64,000 bases of DNA from Schleiferiaceae bacterium (GCA_030829675.1 JAURAE010000001.1:1-64000); one strand, 5' to 3'. Positions 36,768 through 47,471 are shown, counted from the first letter of the stretch. A program made the numbers and translations. The notes: generated by a model from the letters alone, not told the origin.

Positions 36768-38645
36768 TTAGTGAGCAACGTTCACGCGCAAGGTCTTGCT
36801 TACACCGTTTACGTTTACATTCACGAAGTACAAACCTGCACTTAGTTCAGCAGTGTTCAAGTTCAATTTCTGAACGCCTGCATCCAATGTAGCAGCTTCT
36901 ACAAGTACTGTTTGACCCATGGCGTTTACCATGTTTACAGTTACTTCTGAACGATCCATCAACTCGATTTCAACACCAGCAACTTCGTTGGCTGGGTTAG
37001 GGTAGATAGAGATGTATTTCGCTAGGTTGTCCATTTCATCAACGCTTGAAGTAGTGTAATCAGCATATGCTGCTTGCAATACTTCGCCATTGGTCATGTC
37101 TTGCAACCAAACAATGATGTCCATGTTGTTCGCGCCTACCCAGAAATCGAATGATCCTTGAGCTGGGTTGCTGTTCACTGTAATCGTAGAGTTTGCGTAG
37201 TGCGTGTAAGTATTACCTGCAGTCATAGAGCCCATAGAGTGACCGTTAGATCCGTCCATGAATTTGCGGAATACGTGGTAGAAAGTTGTCTCACCGTTCG
37301 TTTGAACGTTGTGTGAGATTTCTTTTTCAATCATTGCCATGAAAAGAGAAACGTTGCTCAAATCAGCCAAAGCTTCTGCAGTTACATCACATTGAATATA
37401 AGTTCCTGTAGCACTCCACTCAGCACTCAATTCTGCCAATGAAGGAATGGCCATAACGGCATCAATAGCACCTTGGCTGGTTGGGATGTTTGCACCTGAG
37501 TATACTACATCTGGCACACCGCTAATACTGTACAATGCACGACGAGCAGCGGCTTCAGAGTTGTATGCAGGGTCATTACCTGGAGAAGGCCAGTTCATTT
37601 GGTACTTCACACTTACGAGCTGAGTTCCTGTAGTGTTCGCGTCATTTGCGTCCAACAACTGCTTGTAGCCTGGGTTAAAGCTCGCACAAGGTGCACAAGT
37701 AGAAGAAGTGAATTCCTCTGCCAATACTACGCGGTCTGCAGTCGCAGTTACTACCTCGATCACAGTGCTTAATGTATCGTTGCCGTTATTTTGGTCATTA
37801 CCACCGTTCAAGGCAGAAGCCCAAATATCAACATCATAGTTACCAGTAGAACCTGGGTTCCAGTTGGTGCTGTGTGAGAAGCTGTACGTTCCGTAAGGAG
37901 CGATCGACAAACCAGTAAGGTTATCGGTTACTGCAGTACCACCATTGATTGAGTAGTTCAACGTCAATGAAGAGATTGTTGTACCACCGTAGTTCTTGAT
38001 GGTTCCCTCAAGAGTGAAAGGAGCGTTGTTCAAACCAACTGTGCTGAACATGTCCAAAGACTCAACAGCCATGTCGAAGTTGTATGGAGCGAAGATGGCA
38101 AAGTCATCAATACCCAAACCATACAACCAACCGCCACCGTCTTGGTAGTTGAAGGCAAACTGTACATTGCTGCTACCACAAGCAGCACTTACATCGATCC
38201 ACTGCGAAGTCCAATCTGCACCGGGTACGATATCTGCCAAAGAAGTCCATGAAGAACCACCATTGGTAGAGTACAAGAATTCAGCTGCTTCAGTAGCGCC
38301 GCTGTAAGTTGCGCCATAGAAAAAGCTCTTGAATGTAACGTGCAATACTGAGTAGTTGCTCAAATCGAGCGTATCAGTAATAAGGTATTCGTCAGCTTTG
38401 TTACAGTTACAATCGTCATCATTAGTAGCCAAGATGTTGGATCCTGGATCGCTAATAGTGAAGTACTGAGAACTTACTGAAGAAGCAGAGCCAGCTTGGA
38501 AACCACCATCAGTAGCGTTCGTCACTTGTGACCAACCTGAAGGCATCCCGTTGTTAAAGTCCCACGAATAAATCGTGCTTTGGCCTTGTGCAAATGCAGC
38601 TGTTGCAGCGAACAAGGCGGTCAAGGATAGTAAAAGTTTTTTCAT
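36768..38645 (-). CDS. Omp28-like protein with type IX secretion C-terminal signal
   Basis: 625 residues from ATG 38645 (upstream in-frame extension rejected because the signal MKKLLLSLTALFAATAAFA starts here). Domains: a MAM/jelly-roll-like module at about residues 25-170 with three-cysteine stretch DDCNCNK, a middle beta-sandwich region, an Omp28/thioredoxin-like domain with EEFTSSTCAPCASF (Cys317, Cys320), and a C-terminal type IX sorting domain (YISIYPNPAN ... GLYFVNVNVNG). Exported by the SprA machine and attached to or released from the surface. It is the third CxxC envelope protein in this neighbourhood. Confidence 0.88.
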   Translation of the reverse strand: MKKLLLSLTALFAATAAFAQGQSTIYSWDFNNGMPSGWSQVTNATDGGFQAGSASSVSSQYFTISDPGSNILATNDDDCNCNKADEYLITDTLDLSNYSVLHVTFKSFFYGATYSGATEAAEFLYSTNGGSSWTSLADIVPGADWTSQWIDVSAACGSSNVQFAFNYQDGGGWLYGLGIDDFAIFAPYNFDMAVESLDMFSTVGLNNAPFTLEGTIKNYGGTTISSLTLNYSINGGTAVTDNLTGLSIAPYGTYSFSHSTNWNPGSTGNYDVDIWASALNGGNDQNNGNDTLSTVIEVVTATADRVVLAEEFTSSTCAPCASFNPGYKQLLDANDANTTGTQLVSVKYQMNWPSPGNDPAYNSEAAARRALYSISGVPDVVYSGANIPTSQGAIDAVMAIPSLAELSAEWSATGTYIQCDVTAEALADLSNVSLFMAMIEKEISHNVQTNGETTFYHVFRKFMDGSNGHSMGSMTAGNTYTHYANSTITVNSNPAQGSFDFWVGANNMDIIVWLQDMTNGEVLQAAYADYTTSSVDEMDNLAKYISIYPNPANEVAGVEIELMDRSEVTVNMVNAMGQTVLVEAATLDAGVQKLNLNTAELSAGLYFVNVNVNGVSKTLRVNVAH

Positions 38646-38700
38646 GCATTTGTGTTTTTGAAAGTGGAAATTTAATAAAAAGGAGTGGAATTGAGCATAG

Positions 38701-38730
38701 TTGTGTTGTGAAAAGGGTTCGTTATATTTG
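38701..38730 (+). promoter_or_regulatory. Promoter with -33 and -7 elements for the 38.7 kb cargo gene
   Basis: TTG at 38701-38703, 19 bases, then TATATTTG at 38723-38730. The arrangement is identical to that of the tRNA promoter at 14.0 kb. The ATG follows 18 bases later. Confidence 0.8.
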
Positions 38731-38748
38731 AGCATTAATTAGTGATTT

Positions 38749-39426
38749 ATGAAAAAAGCCCTATACCTCGTTCTTTTCTCTGCTTTTGCGATGAGTGCGA
38801 ATGCTCAGTCTCTGTCTGTTGTCGAACAGGACACCGTAGTGGAAGTTAATTCTACAGCTGTGGCAGATTACGGATTCTATATCAAAGTCAAGAACACAAG
38901 TTCGGAAGATTTAGAGGTGTATGTACGTCGTGCCTATAACAGCCCTACTTGTGCCTATGATAGTGCTTACTTCTGCTGGGATTACTGTTACGGTGCTGAT
39001 GTCGATAACAGCATCGGTTATGTAAGTATTTTGGCCGGCGATGAGAAGAATGATTTCAGCGGTCATGTGTACTCTCCATCAACAAGCGCGACTTGTGTTG
39101 ATAGTACTCGTTACGTTTTTTACAACGGAAAGGATCAAAGTGATAGTTTGAGCGTTTGGGTACAAATCTCTGCGGGGCCAACGATGGGTACCATAGATGT
39201 GCAAATTGCTGCAGATAAATTGTATCCTAATCCGGCGCGCAACTATATCACAGTAGAAACGTCTAGGAGTGGCCAATTGGTCATTTATAACACTGTTGGA
39301 GCCTTGGTGAAAACCAAAGCCTTGAATCCTGGTAAAAATGCTATCTCAGTGGCGGAGTTGAGCAACGGAGTGTATCTCTACAGTGTGGACGGTTCGTCGT
39401 TCAAAAAGCTCATTATTAGACATTAA
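38749..39426 (+). CDS. Small type IX secreted protein
   Basis: 225 residues. Signal peptide ends near SANAQ. The middle part (about 25-140) is a beta-rich domain with paired cysteines (SPTCAYDSAYFCWDYCYG) that I do not recognise. The C-terminus is a type A sorting domain: LYPNPARNYITVE, LVIYNTVG, GVYLYSVDG. Cargo of the T9SS. Divergent from the Omp28-like cargo gene with 103 bases between the starts, so the two may be co-regulated. A terminator follows. Confidence 0.85.
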   Translation: MKKALYLVLFSAFAMSANAQSLSVVEQDTVVEVNSTAVADYGFYIKVKNTSSEDLEVYVRRAYNSPTCAYDSAYFCWDYCYGADVDNSIGYVSILAGDEKNDFSGHVYSPSTSATCVDSTRYVFYNGKDQSDSLSVWVQISAGPTMGTIDVQIAADKLYPNPARNYITVETSRSGQLVIYNTVGALVKTKALNPGKNAISVAELSNGVYLYSVDGSSFKKLIIRH

Positions 39427-39445
39427 GATTTTTAACTGAAGGAAG

Positions 39446-39469
39446 GCCGCGCCGTGCGCGGCTTTTTTT
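39446..39469 (+). terminator. Terminator after the small cargo gene
   Basis: GCCGCGC-CGT-GCGCGGC with seven T, separating it from ruvA. Confidence 0.92.
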
Positions 39470-39531
39470 CGTTAGGGATATACCAAAAGCCTTAAAAATT
39501 CGTTTGAAATAGATTAAGACCAGTAGTAATT

Positions 39532-40113
39532 ATGATCTATTACGTCAAAGGAGAATTTGTACTGAAGAGCGCCACCCAAGTGGTGGTGGATTGCGCCGGA
39601 GTGGGCTATGATGTTCAGATTTCTTTGAATACCTACGCAGATGTTGAACCATTGTCCAATGGTTTGCTCTATACCTACCATTTAGTGCGCGAGGATGCCC
39701 AGCAGTTATTTGGGTTTAGTACTCAGCGTGAAAAGGCATTGTTCGAATTGCTCATCAGTGTGAGTGGAGTCGGTGCCAATACGGCACGCGTGATCTTGAG
39801 TTCTTTGGCCCCACACGAGGTGGAACAAGCGATTATGAGTGAGGATGCACATACGCTTCAAGGGGTCAAGGGTATTGGAGCTAAAACAGCTCAGCGTATT
39901 GTGATTGACTTGCGAGATAAGGTGGCGAAAACAGCGGTGGCCGGCGAAGGTGCGGTTGCAGCTTCGGGTGGTGCTCGTGCAGAGGCTCATGCAGCCTTAA
40001 CGACCTTGGGTATTACCGCCAAGCAGACAGAAAACATCTTGAACAAATTACTCAAGTCGAATCCAAATGCGACGACGGAAGAATTGGTCCGTCAAGCACT
40101 CCAAATGCTGTAA
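39532..40113 (+). CDS. ruvA: Holliday junction DNA helicase subunit RuvA
   Basis: Binds four-way junctions and loads RuvB. 193 residues with the OB-fold N-terminus (MIYYVKGEFVLK), two helix-hairpin-helix motifs (LISVSGVGANTARVILS, GVKGIGAKTAQRIVID) and the C-terminal RuvB-binding domain. Its TAA shares one base with the sprA ATG, so a repair gene and the surface translocon are translationally linked; this order is common in Flavobacteriia. Confidence 0.97.
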   Translation: MIYYVKGEFVLKSATQVVVDCAGVGYDVQISLNTYADVEPLSNGLLYTYHLVREDAQQLFGFSTQREKALFELLISVSGVGANTARVILSSLAPHEVEQAIMSEDAHTLQGVKGIGAKTAQRIVIDLRDKVAKTAVAGEGAVAASGGARAEAHAALTTLGITAKQTENILNKLLKSNPNATTEELVRQALQML

Positions 40114-43100
40114 TGAAACGCACCTTGGGTAAACGATTGCATTTCTTTTGGTTCGCCGCAGCATTGTTGTGGGCGGTGCCTTCGTTTGCTCAGGACGCTA
40201 ACGATACGACTTCCACTGGGAGCACGGGTAGCCTTTCTTTACCAGATCCTGCAAATTACCAGCGCGAGATCATCTACGACCCCATTACAGGGAATTATTT
40301 AGTCTACAGACGATACGGCGATGTGTTGTTTATGACCCCTGAGGTATGGACGACGGATCAGTACCGTCAGTACATGTACAACCAAAGCGAGCAAGATTAT
40401 TTTGGCAACAAGAGTGCCTTGTACAACGCCAGTGGCGATAGTCCGCGCGATAATGCAGGTTTAGTGCCGCAGATTCAGACAGGCAACGAGGCTTTGGGCC
40501 AGGTCTTTGGAAGTGATATCGTGGAAATCCGCCCGCAGGGGATGGCTGAAATCCGCTTTGGTGGAAAGTACCAGTACGTACAAAACCCTGGTATTCCTGT
40601 TCGGAACCAAAAGACCTTCGCCTTCGATTTTGGCCAGCGCATTCAGATGAATGTAAAGGGTAAAATTGGGGATAGATTGGAGTTGGGCATCAACTACGAT
40701 ACGGAAGCTACGTTCGCCTTTGATAACAAAATGAAATTGGACTTCGAAGGGGAGGAAGACGATATTATCAAGCGCCTAGAGATGGGGAACATCAACATGC
40801 CGCTCAACAGCAGCTTGATCACGGGAGCGCAAAGTTTATTTGGTTTGAAGGGCCAATTCCAATTTGGGAACACCATGGTCACCACCGTGTTTTCCGAGCA
40901 GCGTTCGCAAAGTCAGAGCATCAATGTGCAGAGTGGGGGAACCACGACCGAGTTCTACATCCAGGGGGATGAGTACGAGGCGAACCGCCACTATTTCTTG
41001 AGCCAGTTCTTCCGCGAACACTATGAAGAATACCTCGAAAACTTGCCGCTCATCACCTCGCCGGTACAGGTTACCAAAGTTGAGGTTTGGGTGACGAACG
41101 AACGCAGTGCGACGCAGAACCTTCGCAATATTGTGGCTTTCATGGATTTGGGGGCGGACGAGCGCTACGCCTACAGAAACGATACGGCGGGCTTGCCTGG
41201 GGTGAGCATCTTCCCGGGAGGGAATGTGAATCTTGAGGGATTCCCTAACAATGCGAACAACAGGTTGGATCCTTTGGTATTAGAATCTGATATTCCTGGG
41301 GTGCGAGATATTGCTACGGCGAATCAAGATTTGAGCAGCTCTGGATTTTTGGAGGCACGGGAATATGTAGAATTGGCCAATGCGCGCAAATTGGAGCCGA
41401 ATCAATACAATGTGCATCCGCAATTGGGCTATATCACCCTTAACCAAGCCTTGAATCAAGATGAGGTTTTGGCCGTCGCCTTCCAATACACCGCCGCGGG
41501 CCGTACCTATCAAGTCGGGGAATTTTCGAACGATGGGGTGACGCCGCCGAAAACGTTGATCCTGAAGCTCCTCAAGAGTACGGTGTTGGATGTGCGTATG
41601 CCGACGTGGGATTTGATGATGAAAAACATCTATGCCCTTAACGCGTACCAATTGGACCGCGAGGATTTCTACATGGACATCCTCTACATGAACGACGAAA
41701 CTGGGGTGCCTATTCCATTCTTGCCGGACGGAAATCTTAGCGATACGCTGCTCATTGGAGTAATGGAATTGGACCGATTAAATACGAACAACGACCCCTT
41801 CCCGGATGGGATTTTCGACTTTGTGCCTGGGACCACTATTGACCAGCAGCGCGGCCGCATCATCTTCCCAGTGGTGGAGCCCTTTGGGTCGAACTTGTAT
41901 GAGAAATTGGACACGGAAAAAGCGCGTGATCGCTATGTCTATCAGGCCTTGTACGACAGTACCAGATTCCGTGCTCAGGAGCAAACCCAGCTCAACAAAT
42001 TCATCTTGCGCGGGCAATATAAGAGCGCGAGCGGGTCGGAGATCAGCCTAGGAGCCTTCAATATTCCGCAAGGTTCGGTGACAGTGACGGCAGGCGGGCG
42101 AACGCTGACGGAAAATCAAGATTACACAGTGGATTACTCATTGGGTCGTGTCCGCATTATCAATGAAGGAGTACTGAATTCAGGCTCGCCCATCAAGGTG
42201 AGCTTCGAAAATAATACGCTCTTCAACGTTCAAACCAAGACGTTCTACGGGACCAACATTGATCACAAGGTCAATGAACATTTAAACATTGGTGGGACTT
42301 GGTTGCACTTGACCGAAAGACCGCTGACGCAGAAAGTAAATATTGGCGACGAGCCCATCTCCAATACCATTTGGGGGATGAATACCAACTACAGTGACGA
42401 GGCGCCTTACCTCACGCGCTTTGTGGATGCCTTGCCGTTCATTGAAACGAAAGAAAAATCACAGGTTCAATTTAAAGGTGAATTCGCCCACCTTATTCCG
42501 GGATCCCCTCGCGGGATTCGCATTACAGGTGCGGAAACCACCTACCTCGATGATTTCGAAAGTTCTCAGACCACCATTGACTTACGCAGTTTTACCGCTT
42601 GGAACTTGGCCTCGACCCCTGCCAAGCAGGATGGGTTGTTCCCAGAAAGTTCGCTCAACAATGACTTGGCCTATGGCTACAACAGAGCGAAATTAGCATG
42701 GTATATTATTGATCCATCCCTCTACACGGGAGGGGCGAGTGTACCGGATAATATTCGCAATGACCCTGAAATCACTTCCGACCAGCGCATGCGTGAAGTC
42801 TTGGTGAAAGAGGTGTTCCCAAATTATAGCTTGAGTACAAACGAGGCGCGCAACTTGGCAATGTTCGATTTGGCGTACTATCCAGCGGAGCGCGGCCCTT
42901 ATAACTTTGATGTCGAAGGCTTGGCAGGTATTAGTCAAGGGATTGATTCGGATGGAAAATTGGTCGATCCTTCTTCGCGTTGGGCCGGAATTATGCGTCC
43001 GCTACAAATCAACAACTTCGAGGAGCAAAATATTGAGTTCATCCAATTTTGGGTGATGGATCCATTCTACGACAATGATGATGCCCCGGACGGCGGTGAC

Positions 43101-46100
43101 CTTTATTTCAATCTCGGTAGCGTTTCGGAAGATGTCCTGAAGGATGGGCGTCAAAGCTTCGAAAATGGTATTCCAGCGGACGGCGATAAATCCGGGATGG
43201 ATTCCACGCAGTGGGGCCTATTGAGTGAAATTCAGCCGATCACCGAGTTTTTTGACAATACCGCAGGGGCCCGGGAGGCGCAAGATGTCGGTTTTGATGC
43301 CTTGACGGATTTTGAAGAACGTATTTGGTCACCAGCTGGTGGTAGCTCTTACCTCCAACGCATCAATTCAGCCTACGGGACAAATACAGCCGCATACCAG
43401 CGTGCCTTCCGCGATCCAAATGCGGACAACTTCGTGTACTATCGTGGCGATTCACTCGACAATGCCTCGGCCGATATCCTACGTCGTTACTACAACTTCA
43501 ACGGGGTAGAGGGCAACAGTGGCACTGAGACCATCAACGGTGCACCGGCCTCGGCCACCAACGTGCCGGATAAGGAGGATGCGAACCGCGACCAGACCTT
43601 GAGCAAGACTGAAAGCTATTTCCAATACCGCGTGTCCATGCGCCCGGAAGATTTAGTCGTGGGTAAAAACTTCGTGACGGACATCTACGAAACTAACAGC
43701 CACGCCCTGCCGAACGGGATGACTCGCCCGACCCGCTGGATTCAATTCAAAATCCCGGTCTTCCAACCACAGAAGAAAGTGGGTGGCATCACAGATTTCC
43801 GCTCCATCCGATTCATGCGAATGTTCCTCACGGAATTTGACGACCCAATTGTTCTTCGTTTTGCCAAACTTGAACTTGTCCGTGGCGAATGGCGTCGATT
43901 CCCATTCGTGCTCGACGACATTCGTGAAAACGTCCCCGTAGATGAAAACGACGGCACCAGCTTCAACGTGAATGCGGTAAACCTAGAGGAAAATGGCGGA
44001 CGCGTGCCTATCCCGTACGTATTGCCACCGGATATCGAGCGCCAGCAAGTCTACGGCGGTACCCAAATCATTCAGCAGAACGAGCAGAGTATGGCCTTGG
44101 AAGTCTGCGGATTAAAGGACGGCGATGCCCGAGCAGTATTCCGCAACTTCAACTTTGATATGCGGATGTACAAACGCCTGAAGATGTTTGTACACGTGGA
44201 AAGCGGCGGCGATTTCGACGATCTTCAAGACGGTGATTTGAGCATTTTTGTTCGCCTAGGGTCCGATTACAACGGCAACTACTACGAGTACGAGGTGCCG
44301 ATGCGCGTTTCCGAATGGGGCGCCGTACTGCCGGAAGATATTTGGCCGGCAGATAACAACATCGACTTGGCCTTTGAGGATTTGAAGACCTTAAAACTCG
44401 CCCGAAATGCTGCCATGGAGACGGATCCTACGCTGAGTTTGACGAACAAATATTCGGTGACCACTCCGGAAGGGACGACTTTGAGTGTTGTAGGGGCTCC
44501 AAACATCAGCAATGTTCGAACACTTTTAATTGGCGTCCGCAACCCTAAAAAGCGCACCGCGACCGACGGGGACGATGGCCTCGATAAGTGTGCCGAAATT
44601 TGGGTGAACGAGTTGCGCTTAAGCGATTTTGACAACAGAGGCGGATGGGCAGCAACGGCAACGGCTAGTGCGAAACTCGCTGATTTTGCCAATGTTAACA
44701 TCACGGGAGTGATGAGCACCATCGGCTTCGGTTCCATCGATCAAACGGTCAACGAACGAAACAAATTTGCTGAGCGCTCTTATGGTATTCAGAGTAATAT
44801 TAATCTAGATAAGGTGCTGCCCTCAGAATTAGGTGTTAAGCTGCCTATGTTCTTCAGCTTCAGCGAAAACTTTAAATCTCCACAGTTCAATCCGTTAGAT
44901 CCAGATATCGAATTTAATCGGGCATTAGCCGAAACGAATTCTCAAGCAGAAAGGGATAGCCTTCGTTTTGCCGGACAAGAATACGAGATGCGTAAGAGTA
45001 TCAACTTCACCAATGTTCGTAAGGAAAAAGGCGGTGCTGTGGGCGGTGCTGGAAGACCTGCGCCTATGGGCCCCAAAGGCATGGAAGGCGGCGAGGAAGG
45101 TGGCACAAAGTCCAAGGGAGATTTCTGGGCCAATTCTCCATTGAACATTACAAATTTCAACACCTCATATGCCTATACTGAGAGTGAGAAGCGTAATATC
45201 AACATTGTACGTGATCATCGTTACATGCACACGGCTTCATTGAACTATAATTACCAAACCCGCCCAAAGATTGTAGAGCCCTTCAAGTCGAAGATCTCCA
45301 ATAAACAATTGGCCCTGATTAGAGATTTTAATTTCTACTACCTGCCGTCTAAAGTGACCCTGCGAACTGAAGTGAAGCGTCAAATGGCGACCATGCAAAT
45401 GCGGAACACTTTTGATCCGACTATTAAGCTTCCAGTTACCTATAATAAGGCTTTGACCACCAAGCGGATGTACGATATAGCTTATGATTTAAGTCGTGGT
45501 TTGAAGGTGGATTACAATGCTCAAGCGATGAGTCGTGTAGACGAATTGCCCGGCGATCCAAAAACTCAAGCCAATCGTGATACTATTATAGCGGGATTAT
45601 CAACTTTAGGGCGTCCGACAGATTTCCACCAAACGCTGAATGTGAACTGGCAGATTCCGTTCAACAAGCTTCCGTTCATGGACTTTACTTCTACGAGCTT
45701 GCGTTATTCTGCGAATTACGATTGGACGACTAATTCCACTTCTGCATTGAACCCACAAAGCAATCCAGACATTTACTTCGGAAACAGAGCTCAAAACTCA
45801 AACTCGATCCAATTCAACGGAAACGCCAACTTCGTCAACTTCTATAACCAAGTACCGTTCTTGCGCAAAGCCAATCAGGGCGGACGACCGACACCGCAAG
45901 CTCGACGCCGTGGTGCCCCGCCTAAACGAGGTGCAGTCAAGGGTAAAGAGGAAGAAAAGAAAGAGGAGAAAAAAGATCCCAAAATCCTTTTGGGTGCTGC
46001 CCGAGTCGCAATGATGGTGCGCAGTGCTTCCTTGACCTATTCTGAAACCAACGGTACTTTATTGCCTGGGGTGATCACAAATCCGGTCTACTTCGGAATG

Positions 46101-47426
46101 GATCCAGGTAATGTATTGGCACCAGGCCTTGGCTTTGTGTTCGGTTCGCAGGAAGATATTACCTCTAAAGCGGGGGATTTGGGTTGGTTGACCAAGAACC
46201 CAAAGCAACCGAATCAATTCCAAAAAACCTTATCCGAAAACCTTAATTTTCGCGCTGTAGTTGAACCTTGGAAAGACATTAGACTTCAAATTACAGCGAC
46301 AAAGGTTTATGGATTAAACAACACTTCGATCTTCAGATTCCATGACCCATTGCAGGATACCACCCTCGGTTTAACGGAAGGTTATTACCATTTTAACCCA
46401 ATGGATATGGGGAATTACAGTATTTCCTTCTTGTCCATTGGAAGCGCTTTCGAACCAATGGATTCGAATTCCTACTCTCAAGTCTACGAAACTTTCTTGG
46501 CCCATCGATACGAGATTTCTGAGCGATTGGCAACGCAACGCGCTATTAATGATCCGATGTACGTGGCCAATTTTATCTCAGTCGCCCAAGACACCACTGG
46601 AACGCGCGAGGGATATGATGGTTACAGTTATAACAATCCAGATGTACTCATACCTGCCTTCTTAGCCGCTTATTCTGGCCGTGATCCTAATACCATTGAG
46701 ATGAATGGAAGGCCTACGATGCCAATGCCGAATTGGGACCTCAACTTTAACGGGCTCATGAACATCCCTTGGTTCAAGAAAAACTTCCAGAGTTTCACAT
46801 TGACCCACAGCTACAAGAGCTTGTACACGATGAATAGCTTCCAGAGCAACATGTTGCTTCAGCAGCGCATCCAGAATGGAGAGCCGCCCAATAATATTCG
46901 AAATACCAACGGCGATTTCCTCGGTCCAATGCAAATCAATCAAGTCAGTATTTCTGAGACATTTGGTCCTTTTGTCGGTTTAAATGTTCGGATGAAAAAT
47001 CAGGCAAGCTTGCGCCTAGATATCAAGCGGAACCGCCAATTGAACCTGAGCTTGGTCAACAACCAAATGACCGATACTAAAGGGTACGAATTCGTGCTCG
47101 GTACAGGTTACATCATTAAAGACGTTTCGTTCTTTATTGTAAGTGACGGTCGAAGACAAAAAATAACGTCTAACCTCGACATGAAGTTAGATTTCAGCTT
47201 AAGAGATAATGCTACGGTGATTCGACGTATCCAAGAAGGCGTGGACCAGATTACGGCCGGTCAGCGTATTTGGTCGCTCAAAGCCAGCGCAGATTATATG
47301 TTATCTCCTAAGTTGACGGCCCGATTATATTACGACCAAACCGTAAGTAAATTCAAAACTTCTAACGCCTTCCCGACGTTAAATACCAACGCCGGTGTGG
47401 CCTTTAGATTTAATCTTTCGCAATAG
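40113..47426 (+). CDS. sprA: SprA, outer membrane translocon of the type IX secretion system
   Basis: 2437 residues, matching the ~2400 of Flavobacterium SprA. Forms the very large 36-strand barrel through which type IX cargo leaves the cell; also needed for gliding. Signal peptide ends near PSFAQ. Two SprA N-terminal domain repeats, long barrel sections rich in aromatic strands, and a C-terminal strand ending LNTNAGVAFRFNLSQ. Two low-complexity loops stand out: a Gly/Pro/Met-rich one near residues 1636-1670 and a basic then Glu/Lys-rich one (RRGAPPKRGAVKGKEEEKKE) near 1928-1957. Coupled to ruvA by TAATG. Confidence 0.97.
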   Translation: MKRTLGKRLHFFWFAAALLWAVPSFAQDANDTTSTGSTGSLSLPDPANYQREIIYDPITGNYLVYRRYGDVLFMTPEVWTTDQYRQYMYNQSEQDYFGNKSALYNASGDSPRDNAGLVPQIQTGNEALGQVFGSDIVEIRPQGMAEIRFGGKYQYVQNPGIPVRNQKTFAFDFGQRIQMNVKGKIGDRLELGINYDTEATFAFDNKMKLDFEGEEDDIIKRLEMGNINMPLNSSLITGAQSLFGLKGQFQFGNTMVTTVFSEQRSQSQSINVQSGGTTTEFYIQGDEYEANRHYFLSQFFREHYEEYLENLPLITSPVQVTKVEVWVTNERSATQNLRNIVAFMDLGADERYAYRNDTAGLPGVSIFPGGNVNLEGFPNNANNRLDPLVLESDIPGVRDIATANQDLSSSGFLEAREYVELANARKLEPNQYNVHPQLGYITLNQALNQDEVLAVAFQYTAAGRTYQVGEFSNDGVTPPKTLILKLLKSTVLDVRMPTWDLMMKNIYALNAYQLDREDFYMDILYMNDETGVPIPFLPDGNLSDTLLIGVMELDRLNTNNDPFPDGIFDFVPGTTIDQQRGRIIFPVVEPFGSNLYEKLDTEKARDRYVYQALYDSTRFRAQEQTQLNKFILRGQYKSASGSEISLGAFNIPQGSVTVTAGGRTLTENQDYTVDYSLGRVRIINEGVLNSGSPIKVSFENNTLFNVQTKTFYGTNIDHKVNEHLNIGGTWLHLTERPLTQKVNIGDEPISNTIWGMNTNYSDEAPYLTRFVDALPFIETKEKSQVQFKGEFAHLIPGSPRGIRITGAETTYLDDFESSQTTIDLRSFTAWNLASTPAKQDGLFPESSLNNDLAYGYNRAKLAWYIIDPSLYTGGASVPDNIRNDPEITSDQRMREVLVKEVFPNYSLSTNEARNLAMFDLAYYPAERGPYNFDVEGLAGISQGIDSDGKLVDPSSRWAGIMRPLQINNFEEQNIEFIQFWVMDPFYDNDDAPDGGDLYFNLGSVSEDVLKDGRQSFENGIPADGDKSGMDSTQWGLLSEIQPITEFFDNTAGAREAQDVGFDALTDFEERIWSPAGGSSYLQRINSAYGTNTAAYQRAFRDPNADNFVYYRGDSLDNASADILRRYYNFNGVEGNSGTETINGAPASATNVPDKEDANRDQTLSKTESYFQYRVSMRPEDLVVGKNFVTDIYETNSHALPNGMTRPTRWIQFKIPVFQPQKKVGGITDFRSIRFMRMFLTEFDDPIVLRFAKLELVRGEWRRFPFVLDDIRENVPVDENDGTSFNVNAVNLEENGGRVPIPYVLPPDIERQQVYGGTQIIQQNEQSMALEVCGLKDGDARAVFRNFNFDMRMYKRLKMFVHVESGGDFDDLQDGDLSIFVRLGSDYNGNYYEYEVPMRVSEWGAVLPEDIWPADNNIDLAFEDLKTLKLARNAAMETDPTLSLTNKYSVTTPEGTTLSVVGAPNISNVRTLLIGVRNPKKRTATDGDDGLDKCAEIWVNELRLSDFDNRGGWAATATASAKLADFANVNITGVMSTIGFGSIDQTVNERNKFAERSYGIQSNINLDKVLPSELGVKLPMFFSFSENFKSPQFNPLDPDIEFNRALAETNSQAERDSLRFAGQEYEMRKSINFTNVRKEKGGAVGGAGRPAPMGPKGMEGGEEGGTKSKGDFWANSPLNITNFNTSYAYTESEKRNINIVRDHRYMHTASLNYNYQTRPKIVEPFKSKISNKQLALIRDFNFYYLPSKVTLRTEVKRQMATMQMRNTFDPTIKLPVTYNKALTTKRMYDIAYDLSRGLKVDYNAQAMSRVDELPGDPKTQANRDTIIAGLSTLGRPTDFHQTLNVNWQIPFNKLPFMDFTSTSLRYSANYDWTTNSTSALNPQSNPDIYFGNRAQNSNSIQFNGNANFVNFYNQVPFLRKANQGGRPTPQARRRGAPPKRGAVKGKEEEKKEEKKDPKILLGAARVAMMVRSASLTYSETNGTLLPGVITNPVYFGMDPGNVLAPGLGFVFGSQEDITSKAGDLGWLTKNPKQPNQFQKTLSENLNFRAVVEPWKDIRLQITATKVYGLNNTSIFRFHDPLQDTTLGLTEGYYHFNPMDMGNYSISFLSIGSAFEPMDSNSYSQVYETFLAHRYEISERLATQRAINDPMYVANFISVAQDTTGTREGYDGYSYNNPDVLIPAFLAAYSGRDPNTIEMNGRPTMPMPNWDLNFNGLMNIPWFKKNFQSFTLTHSYKSLYTMNSFQSNMLLQQRIQNGEPPNNIRNTNGDFLGPMQINQVSISETFGPFVGLNVRMKNQASLRLDIKRNRQLNLSLVNNQMTDTKGYEFVLGTGYIIKDVSFFIVSDGRRQKITSNLDMKLDFSLRDNATVIRRIQEGVDQITAGQRIWSLKASADYMLSPKLTARLYYDQTVSKFKTSNAFPTLNTNAGVAFRFNLSQ

Positions 47427-47450
47427 GGGAGAAGAGAATAAAATTGGACT

Positions 47451-47458
47451 TAAATTTG
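47451..47458 (+). promoter_or_regulatory. Bacteroidota -7 promoter element for gcvH
   Basis: TAAATTTG, exact TAnnTTTG, 13 bases before ATG 47472, in the 45-base gap after sprA. The leader would be short. Confidence 0.6.
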
Positions 47459-47471
47459 AAACCCAAAACAA

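Noticed and set aside
40694..47000. Antisense open frames across sprA
   Set aside because: They are short, lack signals and mirror the codon pattern of the sprA frame, which is homologous along its whole length.
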